A DNA stretch of 64,000 bases. Origin: Chiua virens. Taxonomy: Eukaryota; Basidiomycota; Agaricomycetes; Boletales; Boletaceae. The DNA lies in contig JAHNUO010000014.1 in the NCBI GenBank assembly GCA_019787685.1, forward strand, positions 124,001 to 188,000. Direction: 5' to 3'. Position numbers and translations under genes: made by a program. The notes beneath the pieces were generated by a model. That model was given only the letters and a program-made list of their open reading frames with translations. It was not told the DNA's origin and made no database searches. Shown here in pieces: positions 1-10,990 of this stretch (the stretch's first letter is position 1; the number at the start of each line of letters is the position of its first letter).

Positions 1-246
1 TCAGATTGGACTGTCACCCGTCACCAGTTCCCCTTGCGACCAGCTTATGCAACTATGTTCAACGGATGCCAGGGTTTGACTCTCAACAGAGCCGTACTCA
101 ATCTCTGTGTCAAACCATTTGCTCATGGGCAACTGTACACTGCTCTGTCGAGAGTGCGCAAACGAGAAGATGTTCTCCTGCTATTTGCACCCTTGAATGA
201 AACTAGATCTACAAATAACATAGTGTATCATCACCTCCTTCTATAA
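1..246 (+). pseudogene. Helitron Pif1-type helicase, C-terminal fragment
   Basis: The frame is open from the first base of the window to a stop at 244-246, so the 5' part lies outside. It reads FPLRPAYATMFNGCQGLTLN and then FAHGQLYTALSRVRKREDV. These are the last motifs of the superfamily 1 Pif1-like helicase that forms the C-terminal half of a Helitron Rep-helicase. Helitrons are rolling-circle DNA transposons, and this domain is thought to unwind donor DNA during transposition. Two substitutions (FNG for the usual NKS, CQG for SQG) suggest an inactive copy. An inverted copy of the same 3' end lies at 781-947. Family assignment is firm; whether the element extends upstream cannot be seen. 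Confidence 0.8.
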
Positions 247-947
247 TCTCCATGTATATATAATATAATTGAAGCCTGTACAATCACAATGATGCCCTCA
301 TCTGAAGGCTATCCTTGTTACATGTATGTATAGCCAAGGCCTATTGCAACCACAGCGGTGTGGTGGTCAGCGTGGTGGGTCGAAATTTTGGTGTGGGCTA
401 GATTTTTTGGTGTGCAATATTTTTTTCCTGCACGCGGTCCGTTTTTTTTTTCGCAATTTATTAAATGTGCAGATTTTCCACCATAACAGTCAAGTAGTTG
501 GTACAACTTAGTGTATACAAATTTATCAACAAATTTCACCTGGGAAACAAACTGGATTGACAATAAACATTGAAAAACATTCTGAAAATATATTTGAATA
601 TGATAGTGAAACTGAGGCTTCCAAAAGAGGATAAATAATAGTGCCATTTGGGCATGATAAGAGTACTTATTCTAACTGCTTTTACTAAATACAAGGATAG
701 CCTTCGGATGATGGCATCATAATTGCACTGGTATAAGTAGATACATGCAGACTATAGAAGGAGATGATGGTACACTACGTTAGTCGTAGATTTAGTTTCA
801 TTTGAAGGTGCAAATAGTAGGAGAATGTCTTCTGGTTTGCATACTCTCGACAGAGCAGTGTACAGCTGCCCATGAGCAAATGGTTCGACGAGGAGGTCGA
901 GTACAGCTCTGTCGAGAGTCAAACGCTGGCATCCGTTGAACGTATAG
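54..947. repeat. Inverted repeat built from two Helitron 3' ends
   Basis: Bases 54-321 match the reverse complement of 691-947 with many substitutions. Both arms carry the helicase end and then a shared non-coding tail that finishes with GAAGGCTATCCTTG or CGAAGGCTATCCTTG, which itself can form a short AAGG/CCTT hairpin. The 322-690 spacer is T-rich and has no recognisable gene. Both arms have diverged, including CpG losses on either side, so this is an old arrangement. Confidence 0.75.
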
Positions 948-950
948 CCC
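781..950 (-). pseudogene. Second Helitron helicase C-terminal fragment, inverted
   Basis: On the minus strand this repeats the helicase end seen at 50-210 (the CSWA..HCSVES string of the alternate frame is shared too). It is only about 55 codons long, begins at the point where the arms of the inverted repeat start to match, and has no start or upstream helicase motifs. It is a decayed transposon end, not a gene. Confidence 0.65.
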
Positions 951-1001
951 CATCCCCTCCAACGTGTAAAATTCCACGTCGTGATTAGTGCCGGAGGGCA
1001 A

Positions 1002-1500
1002 AAAAATGAAACCTTCGTGCTTCCAAAATGTTTTTCCTTCAGAACACTAATAGGCCCACCCTCCCCAAATGCCGAGGATTCCGTGAAGGCTACAAACGGA
1101 GGCCATCTGAAGCGAAGAGAAGAAGGAAAGTGAGAAAAGACAACACAAAGGAAGAACTGTGGGAGGAGAGCGTGATGAAATGCAGCGGAAGACAGGGAGC
1201 CGCAGGGGCACAGCTGACAGAGCGACGCTCCACACGATCAACCGACGACGCAGAGGAGCGTGAGACCCTTGCGGTGCTGTGCCGACGACAGACCCGCACT
1301 GCACACTATGGAAGGACAACGGACCAGAGGGAAAGACAGTTGCAGCGACGCAACGAAGAGCAAGGAGGGATGGCGAAAGCGATGACCGATGACCGATCGC
1401 TCCTCGTCGAAAAGAGTGCGGCCGGCACCGCCACGACGCGTGGCTCGACCGATCATAAGCCACCCGGCAAGCTGCGGTGCTTAATATAATAGATGAGCAT
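1002..1500. other. GC-rich stretch without a recognised gene
   Basis: Open frames exist on both strands (1028-1489 plus, 1047-1463 minus). They are Arg/Ser-rich, overlap one another and match no family I know, so they look like by-products of the purine-rich composition. I see no splice or promoter pattern that would favour one strand. Confidence 0.4.
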
Positions 1501-1512
1501 GAAACTTATTTT

Positions 1513-1731
1513 ATAAACAGATTCCGGATTACAGCTACATACCCCCTTTGTGCCTTCAGAAGGATGATGAGTTGAAGACGAAAGTCTCCTATTTATTGAA
1601 AGACCCCAAAATAGGGCGATGGGACCACAAGGCTCAATTAGAGTTGCTTGCACTCTCCCTTCTGCATCGCTTGATTGGAGGGAATTGCGAGGAAGCGGCA
1701 GACAATGTCGAAGACTTGCACATCTGAAGGG
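1513..1731 (+). CDS. Unrecognised exon-like open segment
   Basis: The plus frame is open from 1513 to a stop at 1729-1731. It contains the charged, helix-like string VSYLLKDPKIGRWDHKAQLE followed by LLALSLLHRLIGGN. A possible acceptor (ttcag) falls at about 1555-1559, just before KDDELKTK. The composition is that of a real protein rather than a random frame, but I do not recognise the family, and no partner exon is obvious downstream. It may be one more fragment of a conserved gene, like its neighbours from 4.4 kb on. Confidence 0.35.
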
Positions 1732-2155
1732 GGGCTAGTCACAGTGAAGGCCAGGTCACTGGCAGGACTGGTTCAGATTTCTCGTCAGGAGCAAAGCAAC
1801 ACCAACCATCAGCGACACAAGCACCGAACATTGCGTAGACGAAAGAGACAACAAAATGTTCACTCACTCCGACGACCCTATTGCCCTCGACCCCATCCAG
1901 GACCACTGCTCTCACGAGCACGTCCACCTTTTTGTGTCCTCTCGCCGAGGTACCCTGCCATCTTGGCGGCTTTGGGATGCATCAAAGACGGGTCACCAGC
2001 TCGAATAAATGACACACGCACATTTCCTTGTCTTGATCTCTAAACGTGCACAGATGATTTGCGTCATAGACAACAATGCGGCATCGCAGGATTTTCATTC
2101 TATTTTGAACTATGAAATTAAGCGAGTGCCAGTCATACAAAACCGAATGAGGTTC

Positions 2156-2392
2156 TCACCTGACTGAATTTGCCTTTCCATCTATTCCTTGTAGAAATTC
2201 CTTGAATGCACTCGGTGCATCGATCACTTCTCTCGAGTCCTCTGTGCCACCACCTATATCCCCGGCTCCACCCAGTTGCCCCTCGAAATATCGTTGTCGA
2301 TCTTGCATTTCGAGAAGGATCCTAGGGGATGATTCGTGATCCTGTAGATCATCGTATTCTATTTCGGCAAAGTTCTGTGCACACTTGAGCAA
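2156..2392 (-). CDS. Unrecognised acidic ORF fragment
   Basis: A minus-strand frame of 78 codons rich in Asp/Glu (FAEIEYDDLQDHESSPRILL, then EMQDRQRYFEGQLGG). Its composition is protein-like and it continues open upstream toward about 2400. I do not recognise the family and cannot link it to the plus-strand pieces at 2.65-3.25 kb. It is listed as a likely exon of a broken gene. Confidence 0.3.
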   Translation of the reverse strand: MLKCAQNFAEIEYDDLQDHESSPRILLEMQDRQRYFEGQLGGAGDIGGGTEDSREVIDAPSAFKEFLQGIDGKANSVR

Positions 2393-2654
2393 GACATGTC
2401 AGGATTGCAGAAAAGAACGCTACCTGTCCAGCTCCACCGTTCGTTCGCCGTCGTTTGGAATGTGGCACGTCTCCTCTTTCGAAGTACAATGCACATTGAA
2501 CGACTTGCTCTGAAAGTAGCATTTCCAGAACTCTGCCTCGGAGAACTGATGGGGGTCAGTACAACAGAGGACTGCGACGACGGACATGCCCGACCTTGTT
2601 GGGTGCGTTATCACTATATGCTTTTGCAATCACCAGAAATTCCTCAAATATCGT

Positions 2655-3251
2655 GCACGAGCTGAAGGATGATGACCTTGACTTCGTCCCCGTCCACCGT
2701 CTGCGGACGAGGTTGCCCATGTTTCTGGCTTTCCGTCGCAGCCTCTGCAAGTAACAGGTGCTGGACCACGTCAATGCACGCCGAGCACACATCCTCACAG
2801 CACGCACCTCACACCCCTCCCAACATTCGGTCTTGGTGATCTGACCGCCCATGACGAGATCCTTGTGCAACGCCAACAATTCGGTGTTCACCAACAAGAC
2901 CCACTTTCGCAGTCTGAAATCCGTCGCCGTTAGTCAGACAAAATTGGCCAGCCCTCGCTCACGACGGAGGTCACACGCGACATTGAGGCCCTCAAGACGG
3001 GTAGCATCACAGCATTGGATGGAGTCAGCATTGACGCCATGACCGAGCCCTTTGGAGGTCTGAGCCCCGACGTGATTACGGCCGATGATGGTGGTGAGCT
3101 CGGTCTTGAATGTCTCCTATTCTGCATACACCACCTCCTGGGGCGTCGCTGAAAAGGGAAAGTTGTGGCCGGCATCGTCGCCGACGAGTCCAAGCTTGAG
3201 TCTGACCTGGATGGCGCTTTCTTTGCTGCAGAAGAGCTGTCGAAGGTGTGA
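2655..3251 (+). pseudogene. Unrecognised broken gene, three exon-like pieces
   Basis: Three plus-strand pieces read like conserved protein: about 2659-2745 (ELKDDDLDFVPVHRLRTRLP), 2935-3090 (TTEVTRDIEALKTGSITALD, then GVSIDAMTEPFGGLSPDVIT) and 3157-3250 (VVAGIVADESKLESDLDGAF). They lie in different frames, the first ends at a stop, and stops separate the others. The best explanation is one decayed multi-exon gene. I could not name the family. The minus-strand frames over the same bases (2930-3424, 2556-2897) are Ser/Pro/Arg-rich shadows. Confidence 0.4.
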
Positions 3252-3424
3252 GGGGCAAGACGGGGGAGATGGATGTGACTCACAGGCGGCAGAATGGAGC
3301 GGCACGCGGACGACGGGTGCTTTTTTTTACCGTCCTGGGTCCATTGCAGATACGGCTGTCGGTGAGTTCGAGTGTGCCCTGTAGTATTTTGACGTGGCAT
3401 ACAACTTTGTGTACCGTGCAGCAA

Positions 3425-4440
3425 CCTGAACCAACGAATGGCTGCTGTGGTAGTTGCATTCGATCACACGATTGGCGAGTGTTGTCCAGGCTCTAGGCTA
3501 CACACCGTTGCAAGCTGTTGCAAGGTTGTGCTGGGTTTGAACTGGTTCACAGCCACTCAGATTTGTCTTTGCCTACTGAACTGGATATCGCCCCTGAGGG
3601 CCTCACACGAACAGCAACGGTGCATAGGAGCCTGAGTGTTGTCCTGATGCCAATATTATTCATATTCAGCACCATCAGCATGTCATTATACACCTTTCTT
3701 CATGTTTCTTGCAGAAAAACATGTCAGCTCAAACTCAGACGAAGAGTCAACTCCAAAGAGACATCAAATCGTTGCTTGGCCGGTTGGGTGAATGTTTTTG
3801 GACATAAGTGCAAAAATTTCCAATCAGCGCTTTGTGTCCTAACTCACATATGTCAGATTATTCTCATCCCCAGTTGGAACCACTGCGACGCCAACCACCC
3901 GCAAGTGCCAAGCTCTCCTCACTATTTATGTCGCAGCTGCTGTCATTTGGAGACGCATATAGCACGACTGGTTCTGGTCATCCAATCACCCCTATGCAGA
4001 ATCTCAGTTCAGTATCTTTCCGTCCGATGCTTGTTTCATAAGTGTCAGTTTCTACCACCAAGGAGTGTGAAAGTTTGAGCTCAATGTTTCTCTCACTGGT
4101 GAGAGAAACATCGAACCCAGGCTGGGACGTGGGAAACTTAAACCGACTCTTTCCATACAGTCTAGGCTACCTACAATGTAATAAGTATACTTTATCCTAG
4201 CCATAACCTTGCCCTTGTGAGACATGATTGGTTGGATGAGCATCTCTTCTTCAGGGTGACACATCACATCCATGTTTCAATATCTATAATCCAGAAAACA
4301 AAAAAGCTGTGCACGTTTGTCCGTTCGTGAGATTCTGTTGGAGAATGCTACTCACGTTGTCATATCGACCCAATGTGATCATCATATCCGCCCAATGAAA
4401 AGCATGGGCCCTAATCGTCCGACGAGAATACGCGCGTTTG
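3425..4440. other. No recognised gene; contains a 28-base palindrome
   Basis: The plus frame 3518-4078 (186 codons) has no recognisable domain and an odd Cys/His-rich composition. A second plus frame at 3808-4041 reads as a Ser/Pro-rich protein segment that could be an exon of an unknown gene. At 4084-4111 there is a perfect 13-base stem with a 2-base centre (arms 4084-4096 and 4099-4111). I see nothing else. Confidence 0.4.
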
Positions 4441-6136
4441 TTCTTATGCATGCTTCTGGGTCACTCTGAAGGTGTTCAATATGCCGCAGAAGGTCGTTGT
4501 TGAGAATGCGATCGCTAAGCTGCACTCACCATGTTTGAGAAGCATCGTAGAGAAAGAAGACGAGACATACCTTTGGGGAAAGAAGAATGATCGCGCGAAT
4601 TGCTGCTTCGCGAATGACAAGAACCGTGTCCGTAAAGCCAGATTGCTCGTCCGTCCCGATCAGGATAATACAGCCAGAAATAAAAGGAGGATAACACATA
4701 CGAGATTGGGCCAGATCTTCTCTACGACACCTTTTTTGCCGAGTCTGTCCACACGTTTGGCGAGGTTATCAAGGAGTACCTCGATTTTGGGGCTTGCAAA
4801 GAGTCTGGTGAGAGGAGCAAAAATTATGTTCATGTACTCTTCGGGCGATACATTCTTGCCGAACTGTAGAATCAAAGGGACGATGGTAACTGCAGATGCG
4901 CCTCTGTACCTGAGTGCAGTCACGAGGGAAGGGAGAATGCGGAAGGATGCAAATTCAGGAGGGAATGAGGAACCAGATTCTTTCAACACACTTCATCCGT
5001 ATCGCATTTAGTTCATAAGCTCACCACGAGAAATCAATTGTACTAATTGATTATCAGAAAAATCCTGAACCGTCGCCAGCCGTCTCCACCATTCCGCCGT
5101 CCAAGAATGTTTTCAGCGTCATACGGCCCTTCGGATTCGAGTTGAGAAGTCTCTTGAATGATGGAAACATGGAAGGTGGGATAGAATCGCGAGACGAAGG
5201 CTGAGGTGGTGGATGTGGTGGCTCCGCGGTCTCCAGTGGGGGATGCGTAGGGTTGAAGACAGAGTGTAGAAGGAGGCCAAGTGGATAGCCGTCCACGGCA
5301 GACACTGGACTACTCGACGCACCATTAATGTGGGGTTCAGCGAGCACACTGAACTGACTCACTCCTTGAACGCGGACCAGCCGCTCTTCTTGACCTCCGG
5401 CGGCGTGAAGCTCATCGATCCCGGAAGCAATCCACCCATCGTCTAGAGTGAACTACGTTAATGAAGGTGAGCATGCCTTGACTAACACGAACTTACATAG
5501 AGCACCGGGTTGTTGTCTTTTGGGTTGCTCAAGACTTCAAACCACCCAACCTCCACTCTCTGGACGGTGATATGAAGATTGCGTTTGGCCTGACGCTGCC
5601 GTGGGTCATTGATGAACGTGAGGGCAACCTATGTAGAACCACGTATATCGTAACAGTAGTATAGCATTGTAGAAGACGTACCGATATTCGATGCAACCCC
5701 CAGTCGTGTTATTCCTGCTGGCTCTTGGATGCCCATGCCTGCAACATGGCTGATAGCGGTCGGATGCGTTCCGTCATGATGAAAATTGCAGTTTCTGATT
5801 CGACGACGTCCATGAATTTGAGCACGTCAGGATGCCGGATGGTACGTAGCTTGCGCAGCACATTCTTGGTGAGCGGGATCGTAGACTTGTTGAACGGGTG
5901 TACGAAGTCGTACTCAAAAACTGAAACATGGCTACCATCGTCCTATGTGTTGGTGAGGTTAGTCTGTATCAGAGTTGGAACATGTGTGACTGTACATGTT
6001 TCGTGGCATCGTCCAAGACCCAAAGTGTTTCGCAGGAGGGGACCTTTGGACCGAGGGTGAATGGTAAGTTGATACCAGATTTTTGGACGACTCGGGTTGA
6101 TACAGCTGCTGAACCGAGATTGCGCAGATAGTCCAT
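4440..6136 (-). pseudogene. SCY1-like pseudokinase, truncated and interrupted
   Basis: SCY1/SCYL1 proteins are catalytically inactive kinases with HEAT repeats that act in COPI traffic and tRNA export. The minus strand starts at 6136 with MDYLRNLGSAAVSTRVVQKS, the usual N-terminus. It continues with RKLRTIRHPDVLKFMDVVES and FIMTERIRPLSAMLQAWASK (about 5890-5720), a PPEVKKSGWSAFKE piece (about 5420-5375), GLLLHSVFNPTHPP (about 5270) and the HEAT-region strings FASFRILPSLVTALRYRG and APLTRLFASPKIEVLLDNLA (about 4945-4780). Introns separate the pieces. A TAA stop interrupts the kinase-like domain at 5709-5711 without an obvious intron. Similarity ends near 4440 (NNDLLRHIEHLQSDPEA), so the C-terminal part of the usual 700-800 residue protein is missing. 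It looks like a decayed, 3'-truncated copy. Confidence 0.8.
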
Positions 6137-6626
6137 ACCGAGTGCCACAAACTAAACGTCGAAGCTCTTGCTAGTGGGCAGTGCCAAGTGATGATGACCA
6201 GTGGCCAAACTTGAAGAACAGTGATAGGTGAGAGGGGATGTAGCATTTGTCTGAAATATGGTAAACAATGATGCTGGTATCGTATGGTGCATGATCTGGA
6301 TATTTCTATTGAACTCTTGGCTATCTTCGAATTCTATGATCTATGTCTAAGGTGGTAGCCCGTCGAAAGAAACGAAGAAAAGATAGCAAGTCTAGTCTTT
6401 TGCGTTACCGTGAATCGTCCAACGACAGATGTGGTCTGTAATTTGACTGAGTGCGTTTGAAGAACAGCAACGATGCTTCAACTGGTTGTTCGACCAAAGC
6501 TCCTTGGAGGAAAAGTGAATGAGATGTATTGAAGATATCTCTATGGTATGATTCTTACGGTTTTGAAGCGCCTAGCGCTCATCGATTCGTTGACCACAAT
6601 CGCTTTTACTGGAACGCTTTAGTGGC
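6137..6626. other. Gap between SCY1 and KEL3 relics, no gene seen
   Basis: In a live locus this would be a divergent promoter region. The 5' part of the KEL3-like gene should lie here but I find none of its N-terminal kelch motifs, so the left breakpoint of that copy is probably near 6620. The short plus frame from 6529 only becomes meaningful after 6627, and then in another frame. Confidence 0.4.
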
Positions 6627-8798
6627 GAGTTTTCTTCCTTGTATCAAAACAGCTTCCATCACTACCGCAACTTTTGGATTTTTGACATCCCAATGCACAG
6701 TTGGGAAAGAATTGAGACCAAAGTACGACCGAGCGCACGTTCAGGTCATCGGTACGGTCGGGTTTGTATATACTGTGCTCTATCGGCTCAGTGACTTCTT
6801 TTCATGCATACAGAATGGCGATGTGGAAACATTCATTTCATTGTCTTAATGTTTGGCGGGTTCTATGATCCTGGACACCGAGGTGAGTATATGCTATTCC
6901 ACAACCTGTTTGAGCTCAGTCAGTGCACCTAACCCAGTACCTCAATGATACATGGATATTCGATACGCAAGAGTACTAATGACGTCAAATTGAGTTCAAA
7001 GAGTCCGAACTAAAACCGTCGTATGTTTCTCCACAAATCTGGGCTTGTTGTCGCTGAAAGTGGTACCAACAGTCCTCGCAGCGGCTTCTCTTTTCTTCCG
7101 ACGTCGGACGGCATCGCGCTCTACGGTCCGTCGTGACATCCTCTGGCAAGTGCGCGTAATTGAAATGATTCACATTCTATCTTCAGGCGGTTATTGCAAT
7201 GAATACACCAAAGGAAAACGACCCGTTGGTGTCATTCTTGATGACACCTGGCTCCTCAAGTACGATGGATTCCATTTCCGTCCTGTACGCACGTGTGCTG
7301 ATGACACACAGAATGACCCTCGATCCCGCCCTTCCAACCCCACTCGCACTGAAATGGGAAAGACGCAAGACAGTGTCATCGACGCATATGCCGACTGCGC
7401 ATGCGGGGTGTAGGATGGCACTCTGGTTGGCGAAGAGCACCGGGGTCATGTTTGGATGGGTGACGGACGAGGAGCGGGTAGAGGAAGGGTTAGAGAGCGC
7501 GTTTTGGAACGATTTGTGAGTTTGCGATTTAATTGGTGACAGAGACGATGACAATCGGTGTATTTTTACGAATACAAGGTATGGATACCAGCTGGGAGGT
7601 AACGGTCGATGGATTGCAATGCATCTCAAAAGACCGAAAAAGAAAGGTGGGGGTAAAAAGAAACAACCCAAGCGTGGGGGAGTGATGCAGTCGACGCTTG
7701 ACCATGACGAGGAACTGGAAGATGATGATGCAACACAGGCAAGTCCGATATCACACTTGCATTCAGAACGTTCATTCACCCTGCTTCCTAGGTTACTTCT
7801 ACGCTGGCGACACAACCCAATCCGGAACCTGAGCATGATGACAACGCTGGTCCCGACGACCCAAACTCGACGAGACCGATGCCGCGCTACAATGCCATGC
7901 TCGCAGTGCTCCGGAATACGTTGTACATCAGTCGATCCTCACCATGCGACTCATATGGAACCTCACGCTTTGTTGTTATACAGCTATGGGGGCATCTTTG
8001 AGTTGGGCACACGCGAGTATACGCTGGACGATTTTTATACCTTGCAGTTGGACAAATTGGACCCGTTTGTGTGTCTCAAGTCTAGTGGGATCGTTATTTC
8101 AACCGAGGCAGAGGAGAGCAGTGATGATGAACATGAAGAAGGTGGAGGTGGAGGAAGTGACAAGGACGAAGGTGAAGATGAGGACAGCGAAGGAGTGTCA
8201 GACTCAGAGGATGAGAGGAGAAGGAGAAGGAAGACAAAAGGCAAGGATAAAAAAGGGAGAAGAGAGGTGGAGGACAGTGGAGAAGAGCCAGAAGGGGTCA
8301 TTGAAACCGATGCAAAACCGGGAGCGCCAAGTGAAGCATTGGAGGCTGAAATGCCTGTCGACAAGGTATGTTATATAAACACAGGTATACTGTCAGTTGT
8401 TATCATCCGTGCTATACTAGGACCTACGGGCCCAAGCGACAGTGTTCATGGGGGTCGCTGAAAGGAACACGACGCGCTCTGCAGAAGACGTGATCAGTAC
8501 GCCAGCGCCGGGGGAGACGTTGGCCACGTTCTATGCGCGTTCCCGTGCGCGTTTTCCATGTGATCCATGCTCTTCATTGACTCTAGCCATAGGCAAGTAC
8601 TGGGCACAGAAAGCCCATCAGGAACAAGCCAGCGATAGTCGGAGTAAGCAATTACGGCGGGATGGATTTGGACTTGCTGAAGCACGATATGGTGAGTCGA
8701 TCATACCAGGATTCTGGTTGTCTCGCGCTCAATCCGAGATGAAGGTGCAGGCTGGGAGAGATGGTGGGGTAGGTGGGCAGAGTCGGAATCATCGTTGA
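6627..8798 (+). pseudogene. KEL3/KLHDC4-like kelch-repeat protein, 5' truncated
   Basis: Homologs are cytosolic kelch-propeller proteins of unclear role (yeast Kel3, animal KLHDC4). Recognisable pieces in order: FSSLYQNSFHHYRNFWIFDI and SWERIETKVRPSARSGHR (6627-6752), a FGGFYDPGHR piece (about 6850), YLNDTWIFDTQEY (6941-6979), SGFSFLPTSDGIALY (7087-7131), GGYCNEYTKGKRPVGVILDD (from 7187), ALKWERRKTV (about 7345), KRPKKKGGGKKK (7627), YGGIFELGTREYTLDDFYTL (7984), an acidic low-complexity stretch (8107-8340), GETLATFYARSR and YWAQKAHQ, ending at 8798. Damage: the first kelch repeats are missing, a 4-base tcat duplication near 6815 shifts the frame, and TAA TGA follows QEY at about 6978-6983 where Lys-Trp is expected. 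Introns carry normal GT-AG ends. Minus frames 7183-7836 and 8035-8364 are shadows. Confidence 0.85.
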
Positions 8799-9109
8799 TG
8801 GAGCGGGGCATCCCAGGACGCTCTTTTCGTCCACAATAGCCATCACCGGGGCTCCATAGGTCGTCATTCACTATTACAGAATCATCGCACTGGAACGTTG
8901 TAAGTGCACAAGGGTTCGTGAATTCGAAAGAGAGCTAGGAATGTTGTGTGGATTGCCAATAGTGGCGGTAGCATTCTAGTCATAGGAGTGAAACACTTCC
9001 GTCCTGGGTTATTCTCAAAAATGGCAGTCGACCTGCTCTTTGACCACGGCATGACTCTAACCGTGTGTTACTTGATCAACCCTCTTTCAAACGCTGACAA
9101 CAAATTCAG
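8799..9109. other. Short gap between KEL3 and ISWI relics
   Basis: About 310 bases without a supportable exon. The plus frame at 8946-9143 is not homologous to anything I know; only its last bases overlap the first ISWI-like piece in another frame. Confidence 0.35.
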
Positions 9110-10990
9110 GACATTTCAGTACCAACGGACGAAGACGTCCTAAGTGACTTCATCCCAAGCAACATTGTGTCCAGGCAGGCAAGTGCTTTAACCCCTCCAT
9201 GTGGCCATATGTTCATTGCGTGTCAACTCCCTCCCTACAGTAAAGTGAGGGTCCTGATGACGGCGAGAGCATGGAAGAAGACAAGTTGGAGAGTGACCAA
9301 GACGACCAGGTTTGCATCTCGTGTTTCTACCCTTGCCAGCTGACCTCCTCTCTCTTCAGGCACCCGTCGCAAGCGGTTCTTCCCCATTCAAATTGACAAA
9401 GATGCAACAGTCTGCAGAAAGACAGCAGAAGAAGCAGAAACGGAAAGCGGACGAAGGTCAGCTTCACGCAAAGAGGCGGGAAATGGACAAAGCAAAGGTA
9501 TGTCCGTCGGCTCTGAATTCTTGTCCTTTTCTCACTCTGGCAGATCACTGACGCAGTCAAGCGCTACCCTTATCTGTTGGGTCAAACAGACCTCTTCAAC
9601 TATTTCATCGACATCAAGGTCAGTTACGTTCCTGTGTGCACAGCGTCCCCTAATCCCTGTATATCTGCAGAAAGCCCGTGATCCTCAATATGCCGTGCTT
9701 TTGGATGCCAAAACAGCGTGGAAGAGGTCGCAAGAAATCTGTGTACGTATTCCTGTCGTCGATCCCATCCTATGTTCATCTCTCCGCAGGGACCAAAGCG
9801 CTCGTCATCGGAAGTCGAGGACGAGGAAATGCTCAAAGACGGCGAACTCGCCGCTGAAGGTGATGACCAGCCCTACGTCTTCGAAGAATCACCAAGCTGT
9901 CAGTCTTGTCATCTTCACCATCGTATCTCTACTTACCTCTTGACAGTCATAAATGGCTAGTAACGATGTCAAAGAATGCTTGGGCTGAATGTACTCTGCT
10001 TTTAGTGCTTGAATGGCATTGCTGCGACTGTGAGAGAACCTCAAGGGGCGGAGGACACTCCGGAGAAGCTCGAGGCAGAGCGCGCTGCAGCACAAGAGTT
10101 CATCGATATGGGTGATATCTACTAAGTTTCGCCGTTTATAAGCCGTGCTGACACCACACCCCTCACAGCCGAGCCTCTTGCCGAAGAACAGGCACTGAGG
10201 GAGCAGTATACGGAAGCTGGATTCCACGACTGGAGTCAGAGAGATTTCCAGCAATTCGTTCGCGCATTGGAAAACTACGGCTGGTAAGCTGAATTTGTTC
10301 CATCCCATGTGTTGCCCTGACATATTCATCGTCGTCTAGAACGGATGATTACGACCTGCTCGCTTCCGAAATTCAGGACAAGGACGCAAAGGCCGTAAAG
10401 CAGTACTACACTTCAAGAAACATTGGAAAGAACTCGCCGAACACCCTCGTATCGCCGCTCGTATCACTGAGGGCGATGCGCAGCGTAACAAACAATCTAA
10501 CCTTGAATACCTTCTTTCCAAGAAGATCGGCTCCGTCAAACACCCCGTGCAGGAACTCGAACTCAACTATCCGACGACCAAGGGCAAGGTCTACTCGGAA
10601 GAAGAGGACCGGTACTTGCTGTGTCGGCTGAACCACTATGGGATGCTGGCAGAGGACGTGTACGAACGCATCAAACGAGATATCTCCGAGTTCCCTGTGT
10701 TTCGATTCGACTGGTTTTTCAAGAGCCGGTCGACGCAGGAGGTGTAGCGCCGGTGCAACACCTTGTTGGGCATGATCGAGAAGGAGGCGGAGGCGCTCGT
10801 GCAGCAGGAAGGAAAGTCCAAAGGGAGGGGCAAGGTGCGTTCTTATGTTGTCCGTGTCGTCTGCGCTCACACGTGGTGGGGTCTGTAGAAACGGGGTCTG
10901 GATGACGTGCAGAAGGAGGACGAGGTCAAGGACTCGAGGTCGCCGACACCGGTTGCCCCTGTGCCGAAAAAGTCGCACAAGAAGACGTAG
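9110..10990 (+). pseudogene. ISWI-type chromatin remodeler lacking its entire ATPase domain
   Basis: ISWI proteins slide nucleosomes: an N-terminal autoinhibitory region, a two-lobe SNF2 ATPase, then HAND-SANT-SLIDE. The N-terminal part is spread over small exons: DISVPTDEDVLSDFIPSN (9110), KADEGQLHAKRREMDKAK (to 9496), ITDAVKRYPYLLGQTDLFNY (9544), [20 protein letters not shown] (9790) and VFEESPS then FING (to about 9957). At that point the ATPase should begin, but about 40 bases later the sequence resumes in the linker before SANT (EDTPEKLEAERAAAQEFIDM). SANT follows (FHDWSQRDFQQFVRALENYG, 10222-10281), then SLIDE (KVYSEEEDRYLLCRLNHYG; FRFDWFFKSRSTQEV, to 10744). A 2-base frameshift sits near 10408 and a TAG replaces the Gln expected after QEV at 10745-10747. 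The last exon ends KKSHKKT stop at 10990. About 500 ATPase residues are absent. Confidence 0.9.

Noticed and set aside
7183..8364. Minus-strand ORFs of 217 and 109 codons
   Set aside because: They overlap exons and the acidic tract of the KEL3-like gene; the plus strand has the conserved motifs, the minus frames only Ser/Leu/Pro runs.
10406..10978. Minus-strand ORF of 190 codons
   Set aside because: It is the shadow of the ISWI SLIDE domain and its preceding spacer, which are clearly conserved on the plus strand.
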